This document shows, in pieces, positions 41,830 through 51,486 of a stretch of DNA of 62,062 nucleotides. Within the stretch, counting starts at the first letter, position 1. Each line of letters opens with the position of its first letter. Under the pieces are notes generated by a model. That model was not told where the DNA came from. It did no database searches and saw nothing but the letters and a program-made list of their open reading frames with translations. Origin of the DNA: an uncultured Mucilaginibacter sp. (GTDB taxonomy: Bacteria; Bacteroidota; Bacteroidia; Sphingobacteriales; Sphingobacteriaceae); assembly GCA_903915155.1 (NCBI GenBank), contig CAIWRU010000157.1, positions 1 through 62,062 on the forward strand, given 5' to 3'. The position numbers and the translations under genes are program-made.

Positions 41830-42924
41830 ATGCCAGTGAAAAAAATTATAACCCCTTTTTATGAAAAGCTTTCGTTAGTATTATTAGGCCTTATAGCTTT
41901 AGGGTATTTGGTTGTTGAGGGTAAAGAAGTGCTTGACCCGTTGATGTTCGGGTTTTTGTTTGCAATACTTTTATTGCCAATTTCAAATTTTTTCGAAAGG
42001 AAACTTCGTTTCCCGCGCAGTATGTCGTCGTTGCTGTCAATACTGCTTTTAGTGGGGTTTATTTTTGGTATCGGGTATTTGGTTGGTTCGCAAATATCAA
42101 ACCTTGCCAGCGACTGGCCACAACTGAAAAACCAGGTATCGCAGTCGGTTAGCGACTTGCAGGATTGGGTAACATCGGCGTTCCACGTCAATGCGCACAG
42201 CCAAATGACCTATATTAACAACACCACGAAAAAAATAATTGAATCGGGAACCGATGTTATAGGGACAACTTTTGGAGCCATATCGTCATTAATGCTGTTT
42301 TACGTGTTTATAATGATATTTACGTTTTTTATACTTTTTTACCGCAGGTTGCTGTTCAAATTTGTCATCTGGGTTTTTAATGAGGACAACGCGTCAATCG
42401 TGCATGATATAGTCGAAAATGTGCAAAGCATACTTAGGCAATACATCCTTGGTTTGTTGCTCGAGATGGCCGTAGTTGCCACCATAGCCTGTACCCTGTT
42501 CTGGATAATCGGCATTAAGTATGCCGTATTGTTAGGGCTTATTGTTGGGTTGTTCAATATTATACCCTACGTGGGCATTTTTACTGCTTTATTTTTGAGC
42601 AGCATCATAACTTTTGCCACAGGCACCATTAAAGAAGCAATTGAAGTGGCAGTAGGCGTAATCTTAATTCACGCCGTTGACTCAAACCTGCTATTGCCCA
42701 CCATAGTAGGTAAAAAAGTACAGCTTAATGCGCTGATCACTTTTTTGGGGATAGTGTTTGGCGAAATGATATGGGGGCTATCGGGCATGTTTTTGTCCAT
42801 CCCCACCATAGCCATTTTAAAGATCATTTTCGATCGTATCGAAAGCCTTAAACCATGGGGATTTTTATTAGGCGGCGAATACGAATACAAAAAGGCGGCA
42901 GAGAAGGAAATGAAAACTGAATAG
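41830..42924 (+). CDS. AI-2E family transporter
   Basis: 364 residues from the ATG at 41830 (MPVKKIITPFYEKLSLV); the frame also offers a TTG two codons earlier. Seven to eight membrane helices, a cytoplasmic-facing helical segment around 90-150 and the C-terminal signature blocks FNIIPYVGIFTA, VDSNLLLPTIVGKKVQLNAL and GEMIWGLSGMFLSIPT typical of the AI-2E/UPF0118 permeases. Members move AI-2 or act as Na+/H+ antiporters; the substrate is unknown. Single gene. Confidence 0.93.
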   Translation: MPVKKIITPFYEKLSLVLLGLIALGYLVVEGKEVLDPLMFGFLFAILLLPISNFFERKLRFPRSMSSLLSILLLVGFIFGIGYLVGSQISNLASDWPQLKNQVSQSVSDLQDWVTSAFHVNAHSQMTYINNTTKKIIESGTDVIGTTFGAISSLMLFYVFIMIFTFFILFYRRLLFKFVIWVFNEDNASIVHDIVENVQSILRQYILGLLLEMAVVATIACTLFWIIGIKYAVLLGLIVGLFNIIPYVGIFTALFLSSIITFATGTIKEAIEVAVGVILIHAVDSNLLLPTIVGKKVQLNALITFLGIVFGEMIWGLSGMFLSIPTIAILKIIFDRIESLKPWGFLLGGEYEYKKAAEKEMKTE

Positions 42925-42928
42925 TATG

Positions 42929-43234
42929 TTATGCTACTGCCTGGTAAACTTTTATAAATACGGCTATACCGTAAGCTATTAATACAACTGTATTTACAAC
43001 CAGCAGCCAGTTAAGATCGGCCACTTTATATTTTTTAATGGTGCAGGTGATGAGCAGGCCAATAAAAGCCAAAATGAGCAGTACCGGGAAAATGAGTGTC
43101 CATTTTTGATGGATGATAAAATTAAAATTTTGTAATTTGGCATTGTCGCCCTGTAAAAACGGGATGGTTGATATCAGCAGCAATAATAAAAATATCCGCA
43201 CAACGGTTTTTGCTGCAATTTGACTGGCTTTCAT
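42929..43234 (-). CDS. Small membrane protein of unknown function
   Basis: 101 residues with three membrane helices (about 12-28, 45-65, 78-97) separated by short loops. No conserved motif recognised. It is convergent with the permease gene and divergent from the phosphodiesterase gene, whose ATG lies 34 bases from its own, so the promoters overlap. Confidence 0.65.
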   Translation of the reverse strand: MKASQIAAKTVVRIFLLLLLISTIPFLQGDNAKLQNFNFIIHQKWTLIFPVLLILAFIGLLITCTIKKYKVADLNWLLVVNTVVLIAYGIAVFIKVYQAVA

Positions 43235-43267
43235 TATCGGCCAAAATTAAATAAAAAAATATTGTGT

Positions 43268-44230
43268 ATGTTTCGTAAGCATATTTCGTTTGTTGCGCTT
43301 GGGTTGATATTATTTGCAAGTGTATGCTCCGCACAAATTAAAACTCGTCCATCCTTTAAAATAGTGCCGCTGGGTGTTATGGGTGGGATTGACGAAAGTA
43401 ATCTCTCAGCCTATATGGTTGCCGCGGAAGGCACAACCGATTACATATGCCTTGATGCCGGCACGTTGCATTACGGTATTGAAAAAGCCGTCAGCAATAA
43501 AGTATTTTTCATAACCGCGGATGAAGTATTGAGGCGATATATCAAAGGCTATTTTATTTCTCACGCGCATTTGGACCATGTTGCCGGGCTTATCATCAAC
43601 TCGCCCGATGATACAGCCAAAAACATTTACGGGCTGGCAAGTACGCTGAAAACCATCAGATCCTACTATTTTACCTGGGAAAGCTGGGCCAATTTTGCTG
43701 ATGATGGCGAGGCCCCGCTATTAAAGAAATACCACTACGAAACGTTAACGCCCGATAGCGTTATCAGCATAAAAAACACCGGGTTGAAGGTGCAGGCGTT
43801 CCCTTTAAGCCATTCGAACTTAACCAGTACAGCATTTTTGGTAAGCAGTGGCTACGCTTATATTTTGTATTTGGGCGATACCGGCCCCGATGCTGTTGAA
43901 AAGAGCCAAAACCTGCATAAATTATGGCTGGCTATTGCCCCGCTTGTAAAAGCAAAAAAACTAAAGGCGATAATGATAGAAACATCATTCCCGGATGAAC
44001 AGCCTGATAAAACCTTGTTCGGCCACCTTACACCCCACTGGCTAATGGCGGAAATGAATGATTTGGGCGCGCTAACCGGCACGGACGAGCTTAAAGGTTT
44101 TAATATTATTATTACGCATGTTAAACCGCCACAGGTTAATATCACTAAACTAAAGCAGCAACTTAAGGCTGAAAACGCATTAGGGTTAAACCTTATTTTC
44201 CCTGCCCAGGGTAAGGCGATTGATTTGTAA
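43268..44230 (+). CDS. Class II 3',5'-cyclic-nucleotide phosphodiesterase, exported
   Basis: 320 residues from ATG at 43268, which opens a signal peptide ending at VCSAQ; the longer frame adds 16 non-signal residues. The metallo-beta-lactamase fold of PDE class II is shown by GGIDESNLSAYMV, FISHAHLDHVAG (His99, His101, Asp103, His104), PLSHSN, YLGDTGPD and MIETSFPD, GHLTPHWL. It hydrolyses cAMP or cGMP outside the cytoplasm, probably for scavenging. Family well known from yeast PDE1 and Vibrio CpdP. Confidence 0.93.
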   Translation: MFRKHISFVALGLILFASVCSAQIKTRPSFKIVPLGVMGGIDESNLSAYMVAAEGTTDYICLDAGTLHYGIEKAVSNKVFFITADEVLRRYIKGYFISHAHLDHVAGLIINSPDDTAKNIYGLASTLKTIRSYYFTWESWANFADDGEAPLLKKYHYETLTPDSVISIKNTGLKVQAFPLSHSNLTSTAFLVSSGYAYILYLGDTGPDAVEKSQNLHKLWLAIAPLVKAKKLKAIMIETSFPDEQPDKTLFGHLTPHWLMAEMNDLGALTGTDELKGFNIIITHVKPPQVNITKLKQQLKAENALGLNLIFPAQGKAIDL

Positions 44231-44301
44231 CAATTATAATAAATCTCATTTTGTTGCTAATAAAATGCTTTTAGCACTTATATTAGCATTACAATTATAA
44301 T
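44230..44301. repeat. Short inverted repeat between 11-base direct repeats
   Basis: ACAATTATAAT occurs at 44230-44240 and 44291-44301. Between them TGCTAATA (44255-44262) pairs with TATTAGCA (44281-44288). It lies after the phosphodiesterase stop and before the promoter of the next gene. Confidence 0.55.
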
Positions 44302-44337
44302 AGGGCCTTTAATCCGTTTTCTTAAACCTGTAATTAT

Positions 44338-46680
44338 TTGGTACGCAATATGGTTGGTAGCAATATCAATAAAATATTAGTGTGTGTATTCATCCTTGTT
44401 GCCTGGATAGGTATGGCATATGCACAACGACCGATCTTCACGCCCAAACAGCCACAACCCATCACTATACAGCTACCCCCCTCGGGAATTTTACCCGCAA
44501 CATATAACATGCTCGGATCATTAAAACCTGACAACATAAACCCGAACCCCGTAGTAGTTATTACGCCCGCAACATTCGGGTGTTATAACATCGGCATGCA
44601 AACCGTAAATATCAAGATTAGCGATAACTCCACTCCTGTTACCTTTAACCAGCCTACCGGCATTTGTATTGATGCCGGCGGTAATATTTATGTAGCCGAT
44701 GCCGGCAGCCATGTAATACGAAAAATAGACCCGGCAGGCAACGTAACTACTTTTGCCGGCAGCGGCACGGTAGGCAATCTTGACGGCAAAGGCACCGCGG
44801 CCAGTTTTGATACGCCCGAAGGCATTGCTATTGATGCCGCCGGCAATTTGTATGTTACTGATTCCAAATCGGGGCTGATAAGAGCGATAAGCCCGGCAGG
44901 CATTGTTACTACTTTAGCGGGAACTGCTTATTATACCGCAAATGATGTCGGATCGGGCCTGGGAGTTAGTTTCGATAAGCCTTACGGCATTGCGGTGGAT
45001 AGCCACGGCAACCTTTTTGTAGCCGATGCCGGTGGCAATAAAATAAGAAAAGTAACACCCGCCGGGCTGGTTTATACCATTGCAGGTAGCGTGGCGGGTT
45101 TTGCCGACGGACCGGGAACTTCCGCGCTATTTTCTGCCCCTGCCGGTATAACTATCGACGCAGCTGATAATTTATATGTGGCCGACACTTACAACAACCG
45201 TATAAGGAAAATTACCACCCAGGGCTTTGTAACAACTATTGCGGGTAATAGCCAACCGGGATTATTTGACGCCGTGGGCACTAATGCAAATTTTAACCAG
45301 CCATTTAATTTAACCATTGATAAGAATGGGAATATTTATGTTGCGGATACCCAAAACCAGGATATAAGGAAGGTAGATGTAAATAATTCTGTTACCACCA
45401 TAATGGGCAACGACACAGCCGGTAACAGGGATGGCTATATATATCTAAGGGGCTCAACACCACCTATTGCAGAATTTAACGAACCGATAGGCCTGGCAAT
45501 AACTGCAAGCGGCAGCCTGCTGATAGGCGATGTAAGCAATAACGAAATAAGGAAATTAACCGGCAACTACACCACCACCTTTGGGGGAAACGGGACTGCC
45601 GGTACGCAAAACGGGAATCTTAATTATGACGCAGTGCATAGTACAACCGCAACAGTAACAGTCGACATAAAGTCGTACCTTAAAATTACTACTGCTTATT
45701 CCGACGTTACCCTGCTACCCTGCTTCGGTACCATGCCCGATTTTATTAAGTCCAGCCCCCCTGCATATAGCTATAACTGCAATAACAATATCGCCACGCA
45801 CCAGGAACCTGCCCCGGGCACTCCGCTAACCAGCAACACCACCTACACCGTAAACATTATAGCTGAGAATGCCGAATCGGATTACGATACCGTTGCATTT
45901 AAGGTTACCACCAAAGATATAGTGCCCCAGCCAACAGTTTCCATAGCCCCTTCAACCACTAACGATGTTTGCGCCGGCAACCCGTTAACATTTACGGCAA
46001 CAATACAAAATGCCGATGCGCCAACTTACCAATGGACAGTTAACGGGGCAAACGCCGGTACTAACAGCGACACCTTTACTGGCGTATTTAATAACGGCGA
46101 TGCGGTAATGTGCAGCATTATCAGCGGGGAGTGTTCGGCACCCGCCAGCAGTCTGCCTTACGTTGTCAATGTGGAGCCATTGCCAACCGTTACTTTCGAC
46201 AAAAACATTATTATTAAATTAAACAACACCGTACAGCTAAACCCCACAACAACCGGCGATATAGTAAGTTACCAATGGAGCCCAACCGATGGCCTGAGCA
46301 GCAGCAGCATTGCCAACCCTATATTAACCGCACAAAAAACCGGGGCTTACCAGTTAACGGTAACATCGGCTACGAGCTGTGTGGGAACGGGGACAGTAAA
46401 CGTACAGGTAATTGACAATGTAGATGTACCAAACGCTTTTACACCTAACGGCGATGGCGTTAACGATTTGTGGGATATACCGGGCCTCATATTGTACCCT
46501 AACTGTGTAGTTTCGGTGTATAATCGATATGGTACACGGGTATTCTACTCTGTTGGTTATCCAAAATCGTGGGACGGTACATATAGCGGCCACGCGCTGC
46601 CCACCGGCACCTATTATTACATTATCGACCTAAAAATCAACAAGCCTACTATAGCAGGACCGGTTACGATCTTTAAATAA
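44338..46680 (+). CDS. NHL-repeat surface protein with type B T9SS signal
   Basis: 780 residues. The signal peptide ends near AYAQ. From about residue 100 to 420 there are five to six NHL beta-propeller repeats with the pattern GIxxDxxGNxYVADxxxxxIRKI; then Ig/PKD-like beta domains (YQWTVNGANAG, SYQWSPTDG). The C-terminus VPNAFTPNGDGVNDLWDIPG..VSVYNRYGTRVFYS is the type B sorting domain of the type IX secretion system (gliding-motility C-terminal, TIGR04131). Expected on the cell surface or released; perhaps an adhesin or glycan binder. The start is the TTG/ATG region at 44338-44350; the ATG at 44350 is an equal choice. Confidence 0.9.
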   Translation: MVRNMVGSNINKILVCVFILVAWIGMAYAQRPIFTPKQPQPITIQLPPSGILPATYNMLGSLKPDNINPNPVVVITPATFGCYNIGMQTVNIKISDNSTPVTFNQPTGICIDAGGNIYVADAGSHVIRKIDPAGNVTTFAGSGTVGNLDGKGTAASFDTPEGIAIDAAGNLYVTDSKSGLIRAISPAGIVTTLAGTAYYTANDVGSGLGVSFDKPYGIAVDSHGNLFVADAGGNKIRKVTPAGLVYTIAGSVAGFADGPGTSALFSAPAGITIDAADNLYVADTYNNRIRKITTQGFVTTIAGNSQPGLFDAVGTNANFNQPFNLTIDKNGNIYVADTQNQDIRKVDVNNSVTTIMGNDTAGNRDGYIYLRGSTPPIAEFNEPIGLAITASGSLLIGDVSNNEIRKLTGNYTTTFGGNGTAGTQNGNLNYDAVHSTTATVTVDIKSYLKITTAYSDVTLLPCFGTMPDFIKSSPPAYSYNCNNNIATHQEPAPGTPLTSNTTYTVNIIAENAESDYDTVAFKVTTKDIVPQPTVSIAPSTTNDVCAGNPLTFTATIQNADAPTYQWTVNGANAGTNSDTFTGVFNNGDAVMCSIISGECSAPASSLPYVVNVEPLPTVTFDKNIIIKLNNTVQLNPTTTGDIVSYQWSPTDGLSSSSIANPILTAQKTGAYQLTVTSATSCVGTGTVNVQVIDNVDVPNAFTPNGDGVNDLWDIPGLILYPNCVVSVYNRYGTRVFYSVGYPKSWDGTYSGHALPTGTYYYIIDLKINKPTIAGPVTIFK

Positions 46681-46767
46681 TTGCTTTTAAAATTTGCAAA
46701 TTCAAGTACTATTTGATAAATATATACATACCAACTTAATACATTGTCTGCCTAAAAAATAAAAAAC

Positions 46768-47661
46768 ATGAGTGTAACAGTGAAGGACCTATCAACCGTA
46801 CATGCTTTAATTTCAGATTTTTTTAAACTACCTGAAACACCCGAAGAATGGAATAAATACAGACTAACCGATGAACAAGTGGCTTTTTTTAAGCAGAACG
46901 GCTATTTGAGCAATATAAAGCTGCTGGAAGAATGGCAGGTAGATAAACTGAACCAGGAACTGGCGGGTATAGCCGACCCAGCGCACCCCGGGAACCCATT
47001 ATTCTATTATTTTTTTTCAAATGAATCGGGCAACCCTGAAACGGTGCTGTTCCATGCTTTAGGTGCCTGGCGTATTACCGAGGGCTTTCACGATGTTTTG
47101 TATAATCCCGCCTTTTTAATGGCAGCCAGCCAACTGCTTGATGATAAGCCGGTACGCTTTTGGCACGACCAGCTTTTTTGCAAACCTGCTGAACACGGCG
47201 GTGTAGTAGCCTGGCACCAGGATTATTCATACTGGACACGTACTGCGCCAATGCAGCACCTTACCTGTTGGATTGGTTTGGACGATGCTACAAAAGACAA
47301 TGGCTGCCTGTATTATAGCCCCGGCAGCCACAAATGGGGCCTACTGGATAAACCCGAACTGGCCGGCGACATGGAAGGGCTGATGGATTACCTTACTGAA
47401 GAACAAAAAGCTGAATTTAAGCCCATACCTATCGAAATGAAGAAGGGTTACGGCTCGTTCCATCACCCGCTGATGGTTCATGGGTCATATGAGAACAGGT
47501 CGGTCAACTCGCGCAGGGCATTTGTACTGAATGTATTTGCTGACGGTACACAATCAAACTCGAACGAAGAAATATTGAAGGGCATCCCCGGTATACCCGA
47601 AGGCGAAGTGCTGGCGGGCCAGTTTTTCCCGTTGTTATTTGATCCGGCCGTGGCCGGGTAA
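46768..47661 (+). CDS. Phytanoyl-CoA dioxygenase family protein
   Basis: 297 residues, cytoplasmic. A double-stranded beta-helix Fe(II)/2-oxoglutarate oxygenase: the iron ligands are His150 and Asp152 in WHQDYSYW and His238 in MVHGSYENRS, and the following Arg is suited to bind 2-oxoglutarate. GCLYYSPGSHKWG is the family block in between. It hydroxylates an unknown small molecule. Single gene. Confidence 0.92.
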   Translation: MSVTVKDLSTVHALISDFFKLPETPEEWNKYRLTDEQVAFFKQNGYLSNIKLLEEWQVDKLNQELAGIADPAHPGNPLFYYFFSNESGNPETVLFHALGAWRITEGFHDVLYNPAFLMAASQLLDDKPVRFWHDQLFCKPAEHGGVVAWHQDYSYWTRTAPMQHLTCWIGLDDATKDNGCLYYSPGSHKWGLLDKPELAGDMEGLMDYLTEEQKAEFKPIPIEMKKGYGSFHHPLMVHGSYENRSVNSRRAFVLNVFADGTQSNSNEEILKGIPGIPEGEVLAGQFFPLLFDPAVAG

Positions 47662-47773
47662 ATACCCTTTGTTATTTTAAGGGCGAAGTGAAAATATTGT
47701 AGAAAATTGCAGCATTTGATGGAATAAAACCCCAGGTTGTAACTAATCTCAATTATCCCCGTAAGAAGTACGT

Positions 47774-48004
47774 ATGAGGGGATTTCTGACTATTCCGCGC
47801 ACTATGTATGTGACGGGCTGCAGCCAATGTGGCGCAAGGCCAATTATAGCCTTAATAAAAGTTGGGGAATACACCGTGAAATGCCCTATTAGCGACAGCC
47901 ATTACCATACCGAGCCGGGCCTTATTGATTTAGATGACTGGAACCGGCATAATCAGCCTCAAACCCGGGGCGATTACAACGTAAGTTCAGTATTTGCCGT
48001 ATAA
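47774..48004 (+). CDS. Small CxxC protein of unknown function
   Basis: 76 residues, or 66 from the internal Met of MYVTGCSQCGARP. It has a CxxC pair and a third cysteine (KVGEYTVKCPISDSHYHTEPG), suggesting metal binding as in a small zinc ribbon-like domain. The second part GLIDLDDWNRHNQPQ is strongly conserved in appearance. Single gene preceding a histidine kinase gene; no function known. Confidence 0.6.
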   Translation: MRGFLTIPRTMYVTGCSQCGARPIIALIKVGEYTVKCPISDSHYHTEPGLIDLDDWNRHNQPQTRGDYNVSSVFAV

Positions 48005-48032
48005 CTGTTAAATAGCTATAGTAATCTACTGA

Positions 48033-49793
48033 ATGAATAAATTAAAACGGCTTGTTGGGTATGATGACCCCTCACTTACATTAGAAAATAAACTCTTTAA
48101 CGCCGTTGTACTCATCCTCGCCTTCTCCACGCTGTTGGCACTGGCCAGCAATATTATTTTAGGCTTTAGCATTTATTTGGATACACTGAACGCTGCCATC
48201 TTCGCTTTATCGGCCTATGGCTTTTACCGGAGCAGGTATGTGGGCTACAAGGAAAGTACGTTACTGATATATTTAGCCATAGGCATATTGCTCTATATAC
48301 CCGGCTGGTTTTATAATGGAGGAATTGAAGGGTCGAGCCCGCAAGAGGGTGTTTTTTTAATAGCGCTTATTACCATACTGGCAAACCGTAAACATCACCC
48401 CTATCTTATCGGTATTTTAATAGTTGTGCTTATAGGCTGTTTTATTACTGAAAAGCATTTCCCGCAATGGGTAACGCATCCTGGAAGTACGGCATCAAAA
48501 GAAAGCGACATTATTACATCGGCAGTGATAGATATTTTTATAATAGGCCTGCTGATAGGGATAGTAAAAAAGAACCACCACAACGATAAAAGCCTGCTGC
48601 TACAGCAAAGCGAAGAACTCCGCGCATCGCAAACAGCCCTTTCATACGCAAAGGACCAGGCCGAAGCAGCAACCTTTGCCAAATCGAATTTTTTGGCTAA
48701 CATGAGCCATGAGATAAGAACACCGCTAAACGGCATAATCGGCACCACGCAATTACTATCAAAATCCGAGCTTTCTGCCGAACAGCAGGAACTACTGCAA
48801 ACTTTACAGTCGAGTAGTAATCTGCTGATAAACATCATCAGCGACATACTTGATCTTTCAAAAATTGAAGCCGATAAATTAACGCTCGTGCCAACCGTAT
48901 TCAATATACACGATTGTATAAAAACGGTTATGGAAATATGCCAGCCAGGTGTTGAAAATGATAAAAAAGCCATAAAGCTTAATTGCGTGATTGACGAAGC
49001 ATTGGTAAGCTACGTAAGGGCCGACGAAAGCCGTTTACAGCAAATTTTGGTTAACCTTATTGGCAACGCCGTTAAATTCACCGATGATGGCTTTGTGAAG
49101 CTAACTGTAGAAGTGGCCGACACCTACGAACAAATACAGGAAGTGATATTTCATGTAAGCGATAGTGGCATTGGCATTAGCGAGGAAGCGCTGGCTCAAC
49201 TATTTAAACCGTTTACACAGGTAAACACCACGGCATTGCGAAAATACGGCGGCACCGGGCTGGGCCTTTCTATATGCAAAAAACTGGTGGAGCTCATGAA
49301 CGGCAAAATTTGGGTAAAAAGCAGGGAATTGGAAGGCTCCGTATTTAGCTTTAGCCTCCCACTTCCTATTGCGGAAGCAGCATTGGACAATGCTATGTTT
49401 ATTAATAATACCAGGCAAGTTTATACACACAAGCCACTGCGTATTTTATTAGCCGAAGATAACCGCATGAACCAACTGGTTGCAGGCAGGATATTTGAAA
49501 AAATAGGCTATAACATTGATATAGCCGATAACGGTGCACTGGCAATTGAAAAAATGCAGGAGCAGGATTATGACCTGGTATTTATGGACATACAAATGCC
49601 CGAAATGGACGGCCTTGCGGCAACACGCCACATAATTAACAAATACGGCGATAGCGCCCCTCCTATTATTGCTATGACCGCCAACGTGTTAAGCGAAAAC
49701 GAGGTTGAATGCAAACAAGCCGGCATGAAAGATTTTTTAAGCAAGCCCTTTACCATTGAGCGCCTGGAAGCTGTGATACACCGGTGGAGTTAA
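48033..49793 (+). CDS. Hybrid histidine kinase with C-terminal receiver
   Basis: 586 residues. Order: about six membrane helices (15-190), a coiled segment, HisKA with His226 in [12 protein letters not shown], HATPase ([22 protein letters not shown], then [11 protein letters not shown] and GGTGLGLSI), and a receiver with phospho-acceptor Asp519 ([12 protein letters not shown]). The membrane part has no extracytoplasmic sensor domain of size, so it may sense through the membrane. No DNA-binding output is present, and no response regulator lies near. Confidence 0.94.
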   Translation: MNKLKRLVGYDDPSLTLENKLFNAVVLILAFSTLLALASNIILGFSIYLDTLNAAIFALSAYGFYRSRYVGYKESTLLIYLAIGILLYIPGWFYNGGIEGSSPQEGVFLIALITILANRKHHPYLIGILIVVLIGCFITEKHFPQWVTHPGSTASKESDIITSAVIDIFIIGLLIGIVKKNHHNDKSLLLQQSEELRASQTALSYAKDQAEAATFAKSNFLANMSHEIRTPLNGIIGTTQLLSKSELSAEQQELLQTLQSSSNLLINIISDILDLSKIEADKLTLVPTVFNIHDCIKTVMEICQPGVENDKKAIKLNCVIDEALVSYVRADESRLQQILVNLIGNAVKFTDDGFVKLTVEVADTYEQIQEVIFHVSDSGIGISEEALAQLFKPFTQVNTTALRKYGGTGLGLSICKKLVELMNGKIWVKSRELEGSVFSFSLPLPIAEAALDNAMFINNTRQVYTHKPLRILLAEDNRMNQLVAGRIFEKIGYNIDIADNGALAIEKMQEQDYDLVFMDIQMPEMDGLAATRHIINKYGDSAPPIIAMTANVLSENEVECKQAGMKDFLSKPFTIERLEAVIHRWS

Positions 49794-49802
49794 ATTTTAA
49801 TA

Positions 49803-49856
49803 ATAATATCGAACACCGAATGTCGAATGCTGAATAATGAAGTAAACTTCGCTATT
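49803..49856. repeat. Interspersed palindrome (GAACACCGAAT family), copy C
   Basis: ATCGAACACCGAATGTCGAAT followed by GCTGAATAATGAAG; the half-element matches the left arm of copy B at 41387. It begins within 10 bases of the kinase stop codon. Confidence 0.8.
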
Positions 49857-49929
49857 AGATTGTAAAAAAACATTTCCTATAAAACGTATCTTTAATAAAA
49901 CTGTTGATAGTTTCAGGAGGTAAAAGCTA

Positions 49930-50226
49930 ATGGCAAATTTTAAGGAAATAATAAGCTCGGAAAAACCGGTATTGGTTGATTTTTCGGCAGAATGGTGCGG
50001 TCCCTGCAAAATGATGCCCCCCATATTAAAACAACTAAAGGACAATATGGGCGACAAGGTGACGATAATAAAAATCGACGTTGACAAAAACCCCAGCGCC
50101 GCCAGCGAATACAAAGTGCAAAGCGTACCCACGCTTATAGTTTTTAAAAATGGCCAAACCAAATGGCGGCAAAGCGGCGTGGTACAGGCCGGGCAATTAC
50201 AGCAGGTGATAGAGCAATACGTATAG
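49930..50226 (+). CDS. trxA: Thioredoxin
   Basis: 98 residues, a classic thioredoxin with the active site EWCGPCK (Cys23, Cys26) and the cis-Pro in QSVPTLIVF. It reduces protein disulfides in the cytoplasm. ATG at 49930 is preceded by AGGAGGT with 8-base spacing, a strong Shine-Dalgarno site that is unusual in Bacteroidota. A minus-strand ORF over the same DNA is a shadow. Single gene. Confidence 0.97.
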   Translation: MANFKEIISSEKPVLVDFSAEWCGPCKMMPPILKQLKDNMGDKVTIIKIDVDKNPSAASEYKVQSVPTLIVFKNGQTKWRQSGVVQAGQLQQVIEQYV

Positions 50227-50310
50227 AACCGATTTGAATGATAATGCCTATGGACGCTTCGCGAGAGCGCGTTTATTATTATTTTTGTATATTAAGGCCT
50301 ATCTTTTACC

Positions 50311-51000
50311 GTGAACTATACTTATCTACTCGTTAACTTTCTTACAATACTGTTTCCCTTAGCGTTATCCTTCGATAAAAAGATAGCCTTTCATAAAAAA
50401 TGGAAATACTTATGGCCGGGCCTGGCTATAACGGGCATAGTATTTTTGTTTTGGGATATATTATTTACTGTCGACGGTGTTTGGTCGTTCAATCCGCATT
50501 ATACCATCGGCATTACTATTTTACAACTGCCTGTTGAAGAAATATTGTTCTTCTTAACTGTGCCATTTGCCTGTACTTTTATTTACGCCTGCCTTAATTA
50601 TTACCTAAAGCGCGAAATGGACATGCGCCTCACCCGCATCATATCAAACCTTATTATTATTTTTTCCATACTCATCCTCATTTTCTATCACCACCACCTG
50701 TACACACGGGTAACCTTTACCCTTCTGGCTTTTTTGGTGATCATATTCCAGTTTATTTATAAAGCGCGATGGCTTAACCGCTTTTATGCCGCATTTGCAG
50801 TGGCGCTTATACCGTTTTATATCATTAACGGCATACTCACCTCGCTACCCGTGGTTATGTATAACAATGCCCAGAATTTGGGTATAAGGATCGGCACTAT
50901 CCCGCTTGAGGACCATTTTTACCTAATGGCATTATTACTGATGAATATTGGTTTTTATGAATACTTTAGAACCAGGAAACCCAAGCTACACCATGCCTGA
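50311..51000 (+). CDS. Lycopene cyclase, fused CrtYc-CrtYd type
   Basis: 229 residues with six to seven membrane helices. Both halves of the heterodimeric CrtYc/CrtYd cyclase are joined: the first motif is LQLPVEEILFFL (about 70-81), the second TIPLEDHFYLMALLL (about 196-210), each with the conserved acidic pair. It cyclises lycopene ends to beta-ionone rings in the carotenoid pathway. Start GTG at 50311; no ATG precedes. The b5-type gene overlaps its end by 8 bases. Other carotenoid genes are not in the window. Confidence 0.92.
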   Translation: MNYTYLLVNFLTILFPLALSFDKKIAFHKKWKYLWPGLAITGIVFLFWDILFTVDGVWSFNPHYTIGITILQLPVEEILFFLTVPFACTFIYACLNYYLKREMDMRLTRIISNLIIIFSILILIFYHHHLYTRVTFTLLAFLVIIFQFIYKARWLNRFYAAFAVALIPFYIINGILTSLPVVMYNNAQNLGIRIGTIPLEDHFYLMALLLMNIGFYEYFRTRKPKLHHA

Positions 51001-51232
51001 AGAACTGCCGCAATATACCCGCTCACAACTGGCCCTACGCAACGGCCAGGATAAGCCCGAGATATGGGTAGCCTACAAAGGTGTAATTTTTGATGTGTCC
51101 GAAAGCCGCCTGTGGCGGCGCGGCCAGCACTACGAACACTGGGCCGGACAAGACCTTACCGATGAACTGCCGGATGCCCCGCACACCGATGAAGTTTTTG
51201 AAAGATTTAAGGCGATAGGAAAGTTGGCTTGA
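50993..51232 (+). CDS. Cytochrome b5-like haem/steroid-binding domain protein
   Basis: 79 residues from ATG at 50993, which overlaps the cyclase stop by 8 bases; the frame upstream is open but is part of the cyclase region. The pattern TRSQLALRNGQDKPEIWVAYKG, then FDVSESRLW and HAG-like HYEHWAGQDLTDEL, ending in DAPH, fits the cytochrome b5-like/MAPR fold, which binds haem. In this place it may donate electrons to carotenoid-modifying enzymes (inference only). Confidence 0.8.
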   Translation: MPEELPQYTRSQLALRNGQDKPEIWVAYKGVIFDVSESRLWRRGQHYEHWAGQDLTDELPDAPHTDEVFERFKAIGKLA

Positions 51233-51486
51233 TCTGATTTCAGAAGCAGCCCCTTTTATTACGAATATTATATCAAAGAACAATGCAAGCCGCTACCTCT
51301 CGGGTAGACTTGCGTGAATAATGCAGGTTACCATTTGTGGCTGTGAAAAGCGGTGACACTGTTTTGTCAACAGCGGATAAGTTATTGGTTATGAGACTAT
51401 TTAATTTAGCAAGCAGTTATTTTAGGAGCATAAAAAAGTTACCTGTGAAGACACAGGCAACGGAGGAATAATATATTTTGATGAGG

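Noticed and set aside
49797..50162. 121-codon minus-strand ORF
   Set aside because: Antisense shadow of thioredoxin, which has an intact active site and a strong ribosome site.
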